64,000 nucleotides of DNA from Actinomadura spongiicola (GTDB taxonomy: Bacteria; Actinomycetota; Actinomycetes; Streptosporangiales; Streptosporangiaceae): assembly GCF_003432485.1 (NCBI RefSeq), contig NZ_QVNQ01000005.1:620001-684000 (forward strand), given 5' to 3'. The stretch's first letter is position 1, and each line of letters opens with the position of its first letter. Positions 43,456 to 52,452 of the stretch are shown here, one piece after another. Both the position numbers and the translations under genes were made by a program. A model generated the notes under the pieces. That model was not told where the DNA came from. It did not search any database and saw nothing but the letters and a program-made list of their open reading frames with translations.

Positions 43456-44895
43456 TCATGCCGTGCCAGGCGTGCCCGGCCAGAGGTCCAGTGCGGCCGA
43501 CTCGCGCTCCCAGACGTCGGCGAGCGTCTCGCGGCGGCGGGCCACGGTGACCCTTCCACGGTCCAGGTAGACGACCGCCGGCCTCGGGAAAGCGTTGAAC
43601 TGGGTCGACAGCACCTCGCAGTAGGCGCCGTGGTTGAGCAGGGCCACCAGATCACCCTCCGCCAGGTCCGGCAGCATGATGTCCTCGGCGATGCTGTCGT
43701 ACGCGCAGGTGGGCCCCACCAGCTCCACCGGAACCGGATGCGCCGGCGCATCCGGCCTGCGCCCGACCGCGATCACAGGAAAGCCGACACGGGCGAGTCC
43801 GCGGCCGGTGAACATGGTCATGGCGCAGTCGACCGTGACGTAGCGGCGCTCGCCGGGGCGAGTCACGTCCTTCACGTCCTGTACACGTGCGAGCAGCAAG
43901 ACGGCGTTGGCCACCTGGAATCCGCCGGTCTCGAACTGGACGATCGGCTCCCAGTCCAACTCGGCGACGCCGTCCGCTATCGCCTCCGCGTACTCCTCGG
44001 GGCTGGGCAGTGCCCGGAACTCGCCGTCGTCGCCGTTCCCCGGTGTCGACAGGTACACCGACCGCCCGGAGCGAAGGCCGCCGCCGAGGTTGATGCGCGG
44101 CACGGTGAAGCCGAGCTCACGGCGCAGCAGGCGGGCGAACTCCACGATCTCCCTCGCACAGAGGGTCTGATGCATCAGTTGACGTTCGGCGCTGTAGTCC
44201 GCCCGGATCCCGGGGAACCCGGCGTGGTGGGTGAGTCCGACGAACTCCAACTCCTCGGCCGACAGGACGGCCCTGACGACGGCCTCGGCCTCACCGCTCT
44301 GCGTGCTGGAACCGAACTTCCCCTCGGCAACGCGCAGAGTCCGCTCGTAACTGGGGTCACATTCCAACAGTTGGGCATAGGAGAGCTTCAGGCGGACGGC
44401 GCACGGAACCGACACCCCGTAGTGCCGCGCGATGGAGCGGATGCGGTCCACCTCGGCGAGCGAATCAACATTGATCTGCCACACGCCCATGCGCACCGCC
44501 GCGGTCAGATACGCTCGTGATTTCCCGTTCCCGTTGATGATCACCTTGCCGGCCGGTATTCCGGCGGAGACCGCGAGCGCGAGTTCGTGTTCAGAACTGC
44601 AGTCCAACGCCGCTCCAAGCCCCCCCATCGTCTGGATGACCGCGCGGTTGTTGTTGGCCTTCATGGAGTAGGCGATCACCGGCCGCGGCAGCCGCGCGCT
44701 GAGTGCGGCCAGCAGGGACCTGTAGTTGTGCCTGAGCTGCGACGCGGACACCACCCACGTCGGGGTGCCGTGGTCGGCCGCCAGCCGGGTCAGATCCGCG
44801 CCGTCGAAGGTGACGGAGCCGTCGGGGGCGTGGGCCAGGGCCTCAGGTGCGTGGGCGAGCGCCTCGGGCACATGGGCGAGGTCGGATACGGTCAT
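43456..44895 (-). CDS. PLP-dependent decarboxylase, diaminopimelate-decarboxylase-like fold
   Basis: A 479-residue fold-III decarboxylase. The PLP lysine lies in VIAYSMKANNN, the glycine-rich PLP-phosphate site in INLGGGLRSG, and the conserved cysteine in GPTCAYDSIAED. The usual EPGR substrate-arginine motif of LysA reads ETGG (QFETGGFQVANAVLLL), so the substrate is probably not diaminopimelate. The N-terminus carries three copies of a 7-residue repeat (LAHVPEA, LAHAPEA, LAHAPDG). The start could be internal to that repeat. Likely acts on an amino acid released by the upstream amidase-like enzyme. Confidence 0.85.
   Translation of the reverse strand: MTVSDLAHVPEALAHAPEALAHAPDGSVTFDGADLTRLAADHGTPTWVVSASQLRHNYRSLLAALSARLPRPVIAYSMKANNNRAVIQTMGGLGAALDCSSEHELALAVSAGIPAGKVIINGNGKSRAYLTAAVRMGVWQINVDSLAEVDRIRSIARHYGVSVPCAVRLKLSYAQLLECDPSYERTLRVAEGKFGSSTQSGEAEAVVRAVLSAEELEFVGLTHHAGFPGIRADYSAERQLMHQTLCAREIVEFARLLRRELGFTVPRINLGGGLRSGRSVYLSTPGNGDDGEFRALPSPEEYAEAIADGVAELDWEPIVQFETGGFQVANAVLLLARVQDVKDVTRPGERRYVTVDCAMTMFTGRGLARVGFPVIAVGRRPDAPAHPVPVELVGPTCAYDSIAEDIMLPDLAEGDLVALLNHGAYCEVLSTQFNAFPRPAVVYLDRGRVTVARRRETLADVWERESAALDLWPGTPGTA
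44818..44880 (-). repeat. Three tandem 21-bp repeats in the decarboxylase N-terminus
   Basis: They encode LAHVPEA-LAHAPEA-LAHAPDG (residues 6-26). In-frame variable-number expansion is possible. Confidence 0.7.
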
Positions 44896-45006
44896 GTGGA
44901 CACCGTCCTTAGAGGGCGAGCACCGTGCCGGTACTCGGAGACAGTGACGATCACCTGGATCAGCGGGCCAGATGTCGATGAGCGGTCATCGCGGTTCGGA
45001 TTTCCT

Positions 45007-47349
45007 TCAGTCAGCAGAAGGCTTGTGAAGGGGGTGGCGCGCCATTCTTCGGCCCCCGTGCCAGTTTCGAGTCCGGTCGGCATTGCCCAGTGGGACGGAG
45101 GTGTCGAGGAATCGGCGAAGCACGTTCTTCGTGATGCGTGAGACGTTGTTGTCGTAGCCGTTGTGCGAAAGGCTGCCCACCCAGTCGATGGAACCGACCG
45201 AGAACACCGCGCCCCCCTCGGGCGTTTCGAAGTAAGTGAGGTCGGCCCGGACGTCCGGGCACTCCGTGCCACCCTGTCCGGACTTCATCGCCATCACCTC
45301 CTCGACGACGTGCTGGAACAGGTCGTCGTGCTCCCCTTGGGACGTGGCCACCACGAGCGCGTGCGGCGGCGTGCCGAGCGTGACATCGGCCCTGTCGATC
45401 TCCGCACCCGCGGCACCACCACCGTTGTTGCCGAAATCCCCGATGGGCTCGTCCGTGTCCACTCCTTCGAAGACGAAGGCGACGCGCGGGTCCCGGCTCT
45501 CCGGCGTGCATCTGTAGGGCACCGAGGGACCGCCGCCCTGCGCGGTGAAACCGACGCCGACGAGGTGTTGCGGGGGGCGGCCCCGGTGCCTCCACAGGCC
45601 GCCCGGCTCGCCGTTGGAGTGGTGCTCTTCACCTGGTGGGCTGGCCCAGGCTCGTGTTCCCGCGTGGCCCCGGCGGATCTCGATCACGTGGGGACGATCT
45701 GGCAGCACCGTCGTGACCCAGTAGAATCCGTTTCCGCCCAGGTACATCAGGCGCCCGCCGGTGTCCGTGTAGTGGGCCAGGGCGGTGAGTATCCCGTCGC
45801 TGACATACTCGGGATGCATACCGGTGAGCACGACGTCGTACCCCTGGAGCAGTGCACCGCCCTCCTCGTGGAGATCCTCGTCGGTGATCACGTCGTAGTC
45901 GATGTGCTGCGCGTGCAGCCAGTCGAGGAGGTACATGTCCCCGCTGAAACACCAGCCGCCGCCCCCGCTGAGGAACCACCGGTAGGTCGGCTGGACGTTG
46001 AGCATGGGCCGCAGCCGGGAGACGTGCGCGGCTCCCGAGCCGTCGGAGTGGAGGTCGTAGAGCGACGGCCCCAGATCCAAGCGCCTGCCGATGACGGGGT
46101 CGATCTCGTCGATCACCGCGTCGGCGCCGCCGGTCATCTCCCTCATCCGCACGGGCCTGAGCCGGAGATTCGAATAGGCCATGTAGGTGAACGTCGAGGC
46201 GAGAAAGGCGACTCGCCGACCGACCCCGCCCCGGGGAGGACGGACGAAGAAGACTATGAAGTATTCCTCACGGTCGGTGCTGAGCCGCGCAGCGTAAGCG
46301 CCGCTGGGCAGGTGGTCCGGTACTTCGTAGCGGAACGCCGGATCCCACCGTGCGTCGTCCAGGTCGTCGTCATGGAAGTGGATCGCGCCGTATTCACCCG
46401 GTGACAGCCGGTGGTCACGATATCGGCCGGTCCACCGGTGACCGGTCACAGCACGCAGCGGGGAGTTGACCGTCTCACCATGGATTCCGTGTCCGGACAC
46501 GTCCACAATGCGCCGGCGTTCCATCTCCAGGCTGAAGTCCCAGTCGGCCAGGACGCTCGCGTTGAGCGCCCTGGCTTCCGTTCCTCCACCCAGCCGCGCC
46601 ATCTCGGCGGCGGTCAGCGCCCGGTCGAGCACGCAAGGACCGTCCACCTTGCCGTTGAAGCCGCTCACCAGGCGAGGACGCCTACGCTCCCCCAGCGGTC
46701 CCACCAGGTTCTCGCCGCCGATGAGCACCGGAGCGTCAACGTCGACGGGCGGCTCGGATCCGATGTCCGAGGTTCGCTCCGCCCGGTCGGGGTCGCCCGC
46801 GTAGCGACGCAGCGGTCGTTGTACGAGACGGACGGTGCCGGCACCGAGATCGACCGCTGCCGCCACGAGATACCAGTGCCCGGCGAGAAGGGGAACGCCG
46901 GTGGTGACGAGCACGTCACCGGCCCGGAACGCGAGCGCACCGGTCTCGTCGAGCAGCATGCCAAGGCCGCCCCGGGGCTGAGCGGATCCCCTCATGAGGA
47001 TTCCCTGGCGGCCCCGGCCGGGCGTGGTGGGGCATATCCACGCTTGCAGGGTGAACTGGTCGCCGGTCAGCAGCCCGCTACCGGTGACCAGCGCGTACGA
47101 CCCAGGCCGCACCGGCTGGGCCTGCCCCGGGTAGTCGCCGTCGATCGGGGCGCCGACCCGTTCGCAGGCCAAGGTCTCGGCCTCTCCCCTGGTGCGCGGA
47201 CCGCCCCGGGTCAGTCTGACGATCTCCGCCCGATAGCGCTCGGGTTCGGAGCTCACCATGAAGGTGATCGTCTCGCCGGGCGCGACCGACCAGCGATCGG
47301 CGTAGCCGATGAGGTGCTCGGTACGGCGTGCCCGCGTAGCCGCGGTCAT
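45007..47349 (-). CDS. N,N-dimethylformamidase large-subunit family hydrolase
   Basis: A 780-residue protein matching the dimethylformamidase large subunit (DmfA2) in order and length. The N-terminus is HLIGYADRWSVAPGETITFMVS. A LamG/concanavalin-like domain (about 90-260: SGLLTGDQFTLQAWICP, HWYLVAAAVDLGAGTVRLV) precedes a Rossmann/amidotransferase-like C-terminal half (RVAFLASTFTYMAYSN, YDVVLTGMHPEYVSDG, LMYLGGNGFYWVTTVLP). The Paracoccus enzyme uses a 2-Tyr-1-carboxylate iron centre; several Tyr lie in the right region here, but ligands cannot be fixed by eye. No small subunit (DmfA1) is encoded nearby. The ATG overlaps the SDR stop. A different amide substrate is likely. Confidence 0.85.
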   Translation of the reverse strand: MTAATRARRTEHLIGYADRWSVAPGETITFMVSSEPERYRAEIVRLTRGGPRTRGEAETLACERVGAPIDGDYPGQAQPVRPGSYALVTGSGLLTGDQFTLQAWICPTTPGRGRQGILMRGSAQPRGGLGMLLDETGALAFRAGDVLVTTGVPLLAGHWYLVAAAVDLGAGTVRLVQRPLRRYAGDPDRAERTSDIGSEPPVDVDAPVLIGGENLVGPLGERRRPRLVSGFNGKVDGPCVLDRALTAAEMARLGGGTEARALNASVLADWDFSLEMERRRIVDVSGHGIHGETVNSPLRAVTGHRWTGRYRDHRLSPGEYGAIHFHDDDLDDARWDPAFRYEVPDHLPSGAYAARLSTDREEYFIVFFVRPPRGGVGRRVAFLASTFTYMAYSNLRLRPVRMREMTGGADAVIDEIDPVIGRRLDLGPSLYDLHSDGSGAAHVSRLRPMLNVQPTYRWFLSGGGGWCFSGDMYLLDWLHAQHIDYDVITDEDLHEEGGALLQGYDVVLTGMHPEYVSDGILTALAHYTDTGGRLMYLGGNGFYWVTTVLPDRPHVIEIRRGHAGTRAWASPPGEEHHSNGEPGGLWRHRGRPPQHLVGVGFTAQGGGPSVPYRCTPESRDPRVAFVFEGVDTDEPIGDFGNNGGGAAGAEIDRADVTLGTPPHALVVATSQGEHDDLFQHVVEEVMAMKSGQGGTECPDVRADLTYFETPEGGAVFSVGSIDWVGSLSHNGYDNNVSRITKNVLRRFLDTSVPLGNADRTRNWHGGRRMARHPLHKPSAD

Positions 47350-48173
47350 GCGCGCAACCCCCCGTCCACCCGGATGACCTGGCCGGTGACGTAGTCCGAC
47401 AGATCGGTGGCGAGGAACTCGATGGCGGCGGCGCAGTCCTCCACGGTGCCGAGCCGGCGCAACGCGATCTCCCCGGTCACCTCGTCGAGACCCAGCTCGC
47501 GTATCTTCGGCATCAGCCGTCCGGTGCCGATCGCCCCGGGCGCGATCACGTTCGCGGTGACGCCCTCCGGGCCGAGTTCCTGCGCCAGGCACCGGGTGTA
47601 CATGATGATCGCCGCTTTCGCCGCGGCGTAGTGGGCGTAGCCGCCATCGGGCCGGGGGTGGAGCCCGGAGACCGAGGAGACCGTGACGATCTTGCCTGAT
47701 CGTCGTGCGCGCATCACCTCGGCGACCGGGACGCACGTGTTGACCGTCGTCAGCAGGTTGTGCGCGATCACGGTGGAGAGCTGGTCGAGGTCGAGGCGCG
47801 CGGCGGTGTTCTCCGTCAGCGCACCGGTCCCGCCGCCCGCGTTGCACACGCACACGTCGATGCGCCCGAAGGCGTCCATGACCTCCTCGACCATTCGGCG
47901 GGCCGAGGCCGCATCGCGCAGGTCGGCTTCGACGGCCAGCGCGCCACCGCCCATCGTCTCGATCTCGTCGGCGGTGTCGGCTCCCGTCATCGGTTCTCGT
48001 TCGCCGGCGAACTCCGCGTAGGAGCGCAGATCCCGGTCGACGACGGCCACGGCGGCGCCCAGCCGGGCCAGCCGCAGCGCGTAACCGCGACCGATGCCGC
48101 GAGCCGCGCCGGTCACGATCGCCACGCGGCCCGCGAGCGCGGCACCGACCCCATCGGTGGAGGGAGTCCTCAC
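47346..48173 (-). CDS. SDR-family oxidoreductase (amide operon)
   Basis: A 275-residue SDR with TGAARGIGRG, NAG in VCNAGGG, Ser in VSSVSG and YxxxK as YAAAK, ending DYVTGQVIRVDGG. GTG 48173 has GGAGG upstream within the ATPase gene, overlapping its stop by 4 bases; its own stop overlaps the amidase ATG. A longer insertion after the first fold (SYAEFAGEREPMTGADT) is typical of mycofactocin-associated or carveol-dehydrogenase-like SDRs, so a tightly bound NAD is possible. No mycofactocin genes are present here. Confidence 0.88.
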   Translation of the reverse strand: MRTPSTDGVGAALAGRVAIVTGAARGIGRGYALRLARLGAAVAVVDRDLRSYAEFAGEREPMTGADTADEIETMGGGALAVEADLRDAASARRMVEEVMDAFGRIDVCVCNAGGGTGALTENTAARLDLDQLSTVIAHNLLTTVNTCVPVAEVMRARRSGKIVTVSSVSGLHPRPDGGYAHYAAAKAAIIMYTRCLAQELGPEGVTANVIAPGAIGTGRLMPKIRELGLDEVTGEIALRRLGTVEDCAAAIEFLATDLSDYVTGQVIRVDGGLRA

Positions 48174-49309
48174 GAGGTCGCCTCCCGCTCGGCGGCCGGC
48201 GCCTCCAGGAGGATCGCGTCGGCGCGGTCCCACGTCAGCTCGACGTGGTCGCCCCGGCCGATCCCGGGATCGGCATGCGCGGCCCCGACCCGGGCCTGGC
48301 ACGTGCTGCCGTCGGGCAGCGCGACGAGGTACCTGCGGTCGGAGCCGAGGTAGATCACGTCCTGCACGACGCCGGTGAGGATGTTCCGCCCGGGTTCCGG
48401 CTCGGAGTCGCCGCGCCGTCGCCGCAGGACGCGGATGCGCTCGGGACGGACGACCACCACGGCGTCCGCGCCGTCGCCGATCGGGCACGGACCGTCGATC
48501 GACACGGTGATCGGCGGCCTCCGCGGGGCGATGAGGCGCCCCACCTTCCCCTTGCCGTCCAAGGTGCCGTGGAAGACGTTGGACTCCCCCATGAACTCCG
48601 CCACGAAGACCGACTCGGGGAGTTCGTAGAGTTCTTCCGCTGTGCCCACCTGCCGGATCCGGCCGTCGTCGTAGATCGCGATGCGATCGCTCATCACGAG
48701 GGCCTCCTCCTGGTCGTGGGTGACGTAGCAGATGGTGATGCCGAGCTCGCGGTGGATCCGCATGATCTCCAGTTGGAGGGCCTCGCGGAGCCTCTTGTCG
48801 AGCGCGCCCATGGGTTCGTCCATCAGCAGGACCTGCGGTTCGAAGACGAGCGCGCGAGCGAGCGCCACCCGCTGCTGCTGCCCGCCGGACAACTGGCGCG
48901 GGTAGCGGTCCCCTGTGCCTTCGAGGCGGACGGTCGCCAGCGCGTGCCGCACTCGCTTGGCACGCTCCGCCTTCCCGATCCCGCGGACGCGCAGCGGGAA
49001 GGCGATGTTCTCGGCGGCCGTGAGATGCGGGAACAGCGCGTAGTTCTGGAAGACCACGCCGATGTTCCTGCGGTGCGCGGGCAACTGGGTGATGGGCTGC
49101 TCGCCCAGCCAGACCTCTCCCGAGTCCGGTGCCTCGAAACCGGCGATGATCTTCAGTGTGGTCGTCTTACCGGAGCCCGAAGCGCCCAGCAGGGTGAGGA
49201 ACTCACCCGGAGCCATCCGGAAGGACACATCGTCCACCGCGGAGACCTTGTCGTAGCGTTTGGCGATCCCGCGCACTTCCAGGTGGCCGGCGGACCTGGT
49301 GGTCGTCAT
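48170..49309 (-). CDS. Polyamine-type ABC transporter ATPase (PotA-like)
   Basis: A 379-residue ATPase: Walker A GASGSGKTTT, Q-loop VFQNYALFPH, signature LSGGQQQRVALARAL, Walker B VLLMDEPMGALD and VTHDQEEAL. A TOBE-type C-terminal domain (AVVVVRPERIRVL, LGSDRRYLVALPDGST) follows. It powers the two permeases encoded downstream in transcriptional order just ahead of it. The family carries spermidine, putrescine, iron or sulfate; the PotD-like binding protein favours a cationic or amide solute. Confidence 0.92.
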   Translation of the reverse strand: MTTTRSAGHLEVRGIAKRYDKVSAVDDVSFRMAPGEFLTLLGASGSGKTTTLKIIAGFEAPDSGEVWLGEQPITQLPAHRRNIGVVFQNYALFPHLTAAENIAFPLRVRGIGKAERAKRVRHALATVRLEGTGDRYPRQLSGGQQQRVALARALVFEPQVLLMDEPMGALDKRLREALQLEIMRIHRELGITICYVTHDQEEALVMSDRIAIYDDGRIRQVGTAEELYELPESVFVAEFMGESNVFHGTLDGKGKVGRLIAPRRPPITVSIDGPCPIGDGADAVVVVRPERIRVLRRRRGDSEPEPGRNILTGVVQDVIYLGSDRRYLVALPDGSTCQARVGAAHADPGIGRGDHVELTWDRADAILLEAPAAEREATS

Positions 49310-49355
49310 ACGGCATTCCCCATGTCTTGATCCGTCTTCGCGTCTTGGTCCGGCG

Positions 49356-50144
49356 TCATGTCATGGTCCGGCGGCGTGCGAGCAGGGCGACGCCGAGCGC
49401 TATCACCGTGACCAGGATGAGCAGGGTGGCCGCGGCGGCGACCGTCGGATCGACCCCGCTGCGCACCTGGTTGAAGATCACGACCGGCAGGGTGCGAACG
49501 ACCGGGTCGGTGATGAACAGGGCGACCACGATCTCGTCCCATGAGGTGATGAACGCGAAGAGCGCGCTGGCCGCGACTCCAGGTGCGATCAGCGGCAGCG
49601 TGACCCGGAAGAAGGTGGTCAGCGGCCCGGCACCGAGGCTCGCCGCCGCCAGCTCCAGGTTGCGGTCGAACGAACGCAGGCTGTTGGTGACGGACACGAT
49701 GACCAGCGGAAGCGCCAGCACGGTGTGCGCCAGGACCAGACCGGCGGTCGTGCCGACGATTCCGAGCCGCACGAACACGAAGTACGTGCCGATCGCGGTG
49801 ATGACCGTCGGGACGACGATCGGGCTCAGCACCAGCGAGCTCGTCAGCTGCCTCCCGCGGAACCGTCCACGGGTCAGCCCCAGCGCCGTCGAGGTGCCGA
49901 TGGCCGTCGCGGCGACGGCCGTGAAGAAGCCCACCTCCAGGCTCTTCAGCGTCGCGTCCCGCAATGCCTGGTCGGTCAGTAGGATCTCGTACCACCTGAG
50001 GCTGAAACCGCGCGGCGGCCAGCGCAGGAGGGTGCCCTCGGTGAACGAGAGCGGGATGACGACGAGCGTGGGCAGCAGCAGGAAGATCGCGATCAGCGCG
50101 ACGACCGAGTGCAGGCCGCCCTTCCACGGGAACCGGTTCATCAT
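49356..50144 (-). CDS. Polyamine-type ABC permease (PotC-like)
   Basis: A 262-residue six-helix permease with the EAA loop LELAAASLGAGPLTTFFRVTLPLIAPGV. It begins MMNRFPWKGGLHSVVALIAIFLL; ATG 50144 overlaps the stop of the partner permease. The long frame that continues upstream to 50900 is only a shadow. It forms the transmembrane pore with the PotB-like protein at 50141. Confidence 0.9.
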   Translation of the reverse strand: MMNRFPWKGGLHSVVALIAIFLLLPTLVVIPLSFTEGTLLRWPPRGFSLRWYEILLTDQALRDATLKSLEVGFFTAVAATAIGTSTALGLTRGRFRGRQLTSSLVLSPIVVPTVITAIGTYFVFVRLGIVGTTAGLVLAHTVLALPLVIVSVTNSLRSFDRNLELAAASLGAGPLTTFFRVTLPLIAPGVAASALFAFITSWDEIVVALFITDPVVRTLPVVIFNQVRSGVDPTVAAAATLLILVTVIALGVALLARRRTMT

Positions 50145-50995
50145 TCCTCGTATCCCATGACCGAGCGCAGGTCGACGAGCCAGGTGCCCGCCCAGACCAC
50201 CGCCAGCGTCGCGACGAGCAGAACGACGCCGAGCGCGCCGCCCACGCCGAAGTTCAACTGACCGGTGACCTGCTCGACGATGAGTTGACCGATGAGCGGC
50301 TTGCCCGGGTCGCCGAGTACGGCCGGTGTGAGGTAGAACCCGAGCGAGATGACGAGCACGATGAGGCTCCCCGCGTAGATCCCGGCCATGCTGAGCGGTA
50401 GGAAGATCCTGCGGAAGGCGGTCAGCGGCGAGGCGCCCAGGCTCATCGCGGCCCGGGTGAGGTTCGGGTCGATCCGCCGCATCCCGGCGTAGAGCGAGAG
50501 CACCATGAACGGCAGCAGCACGTGCGTCATGCCGATGGTGGTACCGAGTGCGTTGCGGATCAGTGGCAGCGGCCGGTCGATCACGCCGGCGTCCAGCAGC
50601 GTGGTGTTGACGATTCCGGTGTCTTGAAGCCACACCGACCACGCGAAGGTGCGCACGAGGATGCTCGACCAGAACGGCAGCAATACGAAGAACCCCAGGA
50701 TCAGCGCCAGCGTGCGACCGCCCGTGTGCATCAGGTAGGCGTACGGGTAGCCGAGCAACAGACAGGCCCCGGTGGTGACCAGCGCGACGACGAACGTGGT
50801 GACGTACGCGTCCAGGTAGACCGGCGATTCCGCGAAGACCGCATAATTGGATGGGGACGGCGTGGTGAGGCTGAGGATCGCCATGTCGGCAAGGGGCCAC
50901 CCGAAGAGCACCAGCAGGAACAGAATGCCCGGGGCGGCCAGCAGTCCCCAGCCGCGAAGCCTTTTCACCGTCATACGGCCGGTCAACGCGAGCAC
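50141..50995 (-). CDS. Polyamine-type ABC permease (PotB-like)
   Basis: A 284-residue six-helix permease with EAA loop LTRAAMSLGASPLTAFRRIFLPLSMAGI. The loop between the first helices (LTTPSPSNYAVFAESPVYLDAYVTT) is typical of PotB. GTG 50995 has GCGGAGG eight bases upstream; an internal ATG 21 bases later is the alternative. It begins 19 bases after the binding-protein stop. Confidence 0.9.
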   Translation of the reverse strand: MLALTGRMTVKRLRGWGLLAAPGILFLLVLFGWPLADMAILSLTTPSPSNYAVFAESPVYLDAYVTTFVVALVTTGACLLLGYPYAYLMHTGGRTLALILGFFVLLPFWSSILVRTFAWSVWLQDTGIVNTTLLDAGVIDRPLPLIRNALGTTIGMTHVLLPFMVLSLYAGMRRIDPNLTRAAMSLGASPLTAFRRIFLPLSMAGIYAGSLIVLVISLGFYLTPAVLGDPGKPLIGQLIVEQVTGQLNFGVGGALGVVLLVATLAVVWAGTWLVDLRSVMGYEE

Positions 50996-51014
50996 GACGG
51001 ATCCTCCGCTCGGG

Positions 51015-52097
51015 TCATTTCTTCAGCCATTCGTTCAGGCGCTGCGCAAGCATCTTCTGGTTCGTGGCGTAGTAGAGGCTGTCGTAGGCGAAGGACGCGC
51101 CGCCCTTACCGGACGGCAGGAAGCCATAGGTGGCAGCGGACTCGTCGGGGCGAGCCTCCGGGTGGCCGGGCGCGACCGGATAGATGTTGGAGAGCTGCGC
51201 GTTGTGCTCGGCGTCGGTCATGTAGGCGGCGAGCTTCATGGCGGCGTCCTTGTTCTTCGCCCCCTTCGGGATGACCAGGTAGTCGCTGCCCAGCCCGTAC
51301 TCGTTCCACACGACGCCGATCTTGGCGCCGTCCTTGGCCATCGCGTACGCCTGGCTGGAGAAGACGGACGCCAGGGCGACCTCCCCGTCGGCGAGCAGCC
51401 GCACGGTGTCGGTGGGAGAGGGCGCCCAGATGAGCGACGACCGGATCGAGTCCAGTTTCCGGAATGCCCGATCGACGTCGAGCGGGAACAGCTTGTCGAT
51501 GGGCACGCCATCGGCCAGCAGAGCCGACTCGTAGATGCCGGTCGGACCGGATACGCGGAAGAACGCCCGTTTGCCCGGGTATGCACCGAGGTCGAACCAC
51601 TCGGCCCAGGTCTTGGGCGGATTGGGGATCTTGTCGGTTCGGTATCCCATGACGCTGGCGTACCTGTGCAGCGGTACCCGGTAGGGTGTGCCGCCCTCCC
51701 CCGCGGTGCAGGCGATCAGGCGGCAGTCCAGCGGTTCGAGGAGGGCCTCGTGCTCGCCCGTGCCGAAGTCGCCGCCGACGTCGACCAGGTCCCAGGTGAC
51801 ATTGCCGGACTTGACCATGGCCTCGATGCGGGAGTAGTCGGTCGAGCCGACGTCCTGAACGATCTTGACGTTGGGATGTTCCCGCATGTACGGGGCCAGG
51901 TATGCCTTCTCCTGCGCCTTCTGCAGAGCGCCTCCGTTGCCGGCGAAGGTCACCCTCTCCGACTTGCCTGCCGCGCTCTCGCCCGGGCCGCACGCGCCGA
52001 GGAACGGGGCGGAGCCCAGAAGGGCTGCTCCGCCCAGTCCACCCCGTAGCACCTGCCGGCGGGTCGGCCAGTCGCCGCCGCGTCCGTGGTCTCGCAT
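51015..52097 (-). CDS. Polyamine-type ABC substrate-binding protein (PotD-like), Tat lipoprotein
   Basis: A 360-residue extracytoplasmic binding protein. The N-terminus has a twin-arginine motif TRRQVL (Arg13-Arg14) and a lipobox-like APFLGAC with Cys36, so a folded lipoprotein exported by Tat is likely. The core ERVTFAGNGGALQKAQEKAYLAPYMREHPNVKI and DLVDVGGDFGTGEHEALLEPLD resembles PotD/PotF proteins. GAGAGG precedes ATG 52097. First gene of the amide operon; an operator-like repeat at 52160-52175 lies 63 bases upstream. Ligand unknown. Confidence 0.9.
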   Translation of the reverse strand: MRDHGRGGDWPTRRQVLRGGLGGAALLGSAPFLGACGPGESAAGKSERVTFAGNGGALQKAQEKAYLAPYMREHPNVKIVQDVGSTDYSRIEAMVKSGNVTWDLVDVGGDFGTGEHEALLEPLDCRLIACTAGEGGTPYRVPLHRYASVMGYRTDKIPNPPKTWAEWFDLGAYPGKRAFFRVSGPTGIYESALLADGVPIDKLFPLDVDRAFRKLDSIRSSLIWAPSPTDTVRLLADGEVALASVFSSQAYAMAKDGAKIGVVWNEYGLGSDYLVIPKGAKNKDAAMKLAAYMTDAEHNAQLSNIYPVAPGHPEARPDESAATYGFLPSGKGGASFAYDSLYYATNQKMLAQRLNEWLKK

Positions 52098-52159
52098 GAC
52101 GTCACCTCTCCCAGTCTCACTCCGTGGTGGCCCCGAATCCACAAGGAGTGCGGCGAATC

Positions 52160-52175
52160 GGATCCAAGTATCCAA
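52160..52175. promoter_or_regulatory. Operator-like repeat A for the second GntR
   Basis: GGATCCAAGTATCCAA; the copy at 52419-52434 matches 13 of 16 bases. It lies upstream of the binding-protein gene. A half-site TTGGATAC occurs between them at 52332-52339. Confidence 0.6.
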
Positions 52176-52418
52176 TTGACTTCCAGTACTGTCAAGAGGT
52201 CGACATCCCAGGATAGGCCTCCCACCTGGGCGATCATGCGGATCTCCTGCGTACACGCGGGGTCCGCTCGACGGATCGCTATGTGAGCCGTCCCGCCAAC
52301 GACTCGTCCAAAGCCACGGCGACGGGCCAGATTGGATACGGGAACTCCTTCGTGCAGCCTCTGACGCTGAAGCCGATCTCGGTTGCGCCAGCTTTGAGAC
52401 GGTGACCGACCCCTATTA

Positions 52419-52434
52419 GGATCCAGTTATCCAG
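52419..52434. promoter_or_regulatory. Operator-like repeat B for the second GntR
   Basis: GGATCCAGTTATCCAG, 19 bases before the GntR start at 52453; likely autoregulation. The rest of the 355-bp gap has no gene. Confidence 0.6.
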
Positions 52435-52452
52435 AGCGCGAGGAGCGTGAGC

